Source: Fimbriimonadales bacterium (GTDB lineage Bacteria; Armatimonadota; Fimbriimonadia; Fimbriimonadales; Fimbriimonadaceae). From it: DNA of 6,845 nucleotides. The notes beneath the pieces are model-generated. The model did not search any database. It saw nothing but the letters and a program-made list of their open reading frames with translations, and was not told the origin of the DNA. The position numbers and the translations under genes are program-made. Below are positions 5,720 through 6,845 of the stretch, piece after piece. The first letter of the stretch is position 1; every line of letters starts with the position of its first letter. The stretch covers positions 1 to 6,845 of the forward strand of contig JAPLCS010000046.1 of assembly GCA_026392145.1 (NCBI GenBank). Reading direction: 5' to 3'.

Positions 5720-6845
5720 CTATCGAGTCCCGAAAATCGTTAGCCCCTCTACTTTAAGACCCGCATTCAAGTCATGTTCTACAAGTCGGACTGACTTGAT
5801 TCGCTTTGCAGAGAATCTTGTTTGAACAACCGATACTCCGTTTTCAGAACTACCAAAAAAGCTCAATCCCTTGTCGCCTTTAGCTCGCAAATGAGCACCG
5901 TAAAGTAATGGTGTTAAGCTAACTGACCCATCTTCAGACACGACTTCAAGAGTTGCTACTTTTGCTCCTTCGACGAGTTGTGAAAGCGTGCTTATGGCAA
6001 TTGCAACCCCTCCTGCAGACTCACCCACCTTGAACTCAACTGTATCTGGTGCAGAAAAGTTTGATGACGCTAGGCCCGCTAGTTGAATACCTTCTAGCTT
6101 GCCAAATTGAAACCCACCCGCCGTAAATCGCTGCCCTGGTCCAAAAGTCATTCCAGCCTCTGGTTTCAAAGGTGAAGCTATGGGGTTATACATACGAGCG
6201 AAGACTTTGCGAGCATCATAAGGCAATTCAGCAACATTATCTTCTCGCCCACTCCACGCATAGTCTGCGGCTAAAACCATGGCAGTGAATTGATTTAGAT
6301 TCTGAATCATTGATTCTTCGTTACTCTCATAGCCAGCCCACGTGGTCTGCAAAGTTCCCGCGTTTTCTAAAGAAGCAGCCAGATAGAAACTGCGTATGTT
6401 ATCTGGCTGATACCAAGTCGTAGCAATTGGTCTAAACTCCTCATTTCTCCAAACCTGAAGGCTCTTCAAAAATGGGACGTGGCTAGATTCACTTTTATAA
6501 TGCCAGTCCCCTATATAAGCTCCTTTCATAATGGCTTGACGTCTCTCCAGCGCATTCTGTGAATCGTCCCCAAGAGCGGCATCTACAGCTTCATTGGGGG
6601 CTAATCCCTTGTCGCCCCAGAGCATCATTTTCACATTATTGCGGATAGCAACTGAATTCAAAAACGGAACCTGTTCCTTCCACAGTTCAGTCACAAGTTT
6701 AGGATTAGATGGGTTAAATCCCCGCATATCCACTTCATCGAGTCCAAAATGAATCGTCTTTGGTTTGAGAACTGAAACCGCCTCATCCCATACTTTTCCA
6801 ATCAACTCTTTTGCCTCTTTTTTTCTAGGATCAAGAGAGTAAGGC
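5720..6845 (-). CDS. GH20-like beta-N-acetylhexosaminidase, C-terminal part (5' end outside the window)
   Basis: GH20 enzymes remove terminal N-acetylhexosamines from chitin fragments, glycans or peptidoglycan-derived sugars by substrate-assisted catalysis. The frame is open from the right edge to TAG at 5720-5722, about 375 codons, with no stop before the edge, so the start lies outside. KTIHFGLDEVDMRG (from about 6757) matches the GH20 HxGxDE signature; the Asp-Glu pair is encoded at 6734-6739. Downstream are LWGDKG, GDWHY and TLQTTWAGYE, in the order expected for the late strands of the TIM barrel, with Trp residues suitable for lining a sugar pocket. After about 6150 a further domain of roughly 135 residues, rich in predicted beta strands, runs to the C-terminus; I do not recognise it, and a sugar-binding or beta-sandwich role is inference. 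An internal TTG at 6803-6805 could be mistaken for a start but splits the barrel. Codon use is mixed and less GC-rich than phr. Confidence 0.75.
   Translation of the reverse strand, partial: PYSLDPRKKEAKELIGKVWDEAVSVLKPKTIHFGLDEVDMRGFNPSNPKLVTELWKEQVPFLNSVAIRNNVKMMLWGDKGLAPNEAVDAALGDDSQNALERRQAIMKGAYIGDWHYKSESSHVPFLKSLQVWRNEEFRPIATTWYQPDNIRSFYLAASLENAGTLQTTWAGYESNEESMIQNLNQFTAMVLAADYAWSGREDNVAELPYDARKVFARMYNPIASPLKPEAGMTFGPGQRFTAGGFQFGKLEGIQLAGLASSNFSAPDTVEFKVGESAGGVAIAISTLSQLVEGAKVATLEVVSEDGSVSLTPLLYGAHLRAKGDKGLSFFGSSENGVSVVQTRFSAKRIKSVRLVEHDLNAGLKVEGLTIFGTR

Noticed and set aside
6803..6805. TTG as the start of the GH20-like gene
   Set aside because: The frame continues upstream to the window edge with family-like sequence (YSLDPRKKEAKEL), and starting here would remove most of the TIM barrel.

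Overview
The window holds three complete protein genes and two cut by its edges, most with clear family assignments. It reads as ordinary chromosomal sequence of a free-living bacterium. There is no mobile element, phage gene, CRISPR array, tRNA or rRNA that I can support. FtsH has two membrane segments and the TilS C-terminal domain is present, but nothing fixes the phylum. My low-confidence guess, from overall feel rather than any marker, is a little-studied Gram-negative-type lineage such as Armatimonadota.

Layout, left to right. Positions 1-1575 (minus strand) carry a class I DNA photolyase, missing only its last few codons at the left edge. It is divergent from tilS (1662-3035, plus), which encodes tRNA(Ile)-lysidine synthase; the shared 86-bp control region contains a widely spaced 8-bp inverted repeat. 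After a 145-bp gap comes ftsH (3181-5118, plus), the membrane AAA+ zinc protease, with a TTG start behind a good ribosome binding site. A long 17-bp hairpin (5131-5166) and a TATAAT box (5179-5184) separate ftsH from a small gene of exactly three TPR repeats (5205-5549, plus). A convergent spacer (5550-5719) is dense in inverted repeats. The right end (5720-6845, minus) is the C-terminal part of a GH20-like beta-N-acetylhexosaminidase with an extra C-terminal domain.

The genes do not form one pathway. TilS (decoding of AUA codons) and FtsH (membrane protein quality control) are housekeeping functions often found near each other in bacteria. Photolyase is light-driven DNA repair. The GH20 protein suggests use or turnover of amino sugars. 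The TPR protein has no assigned partner.

I do not see an obvious new biological system. The most unusual signals are: (1) strong strand-linked base asymmetry over positions 1 to about 2924, independent of gene direction, which breaks sharply inside the 3' end of tilS; (2) a compact arrangement able to fold as a three-way junction at 5604-5659, followed by repeated GTGA/TCAC dyads; (3) the hairpin after ftsH, which looks like a terminator only for leftward transcription; and (4) altered residues in otherwise conserved motifs of TilS and photolyase.
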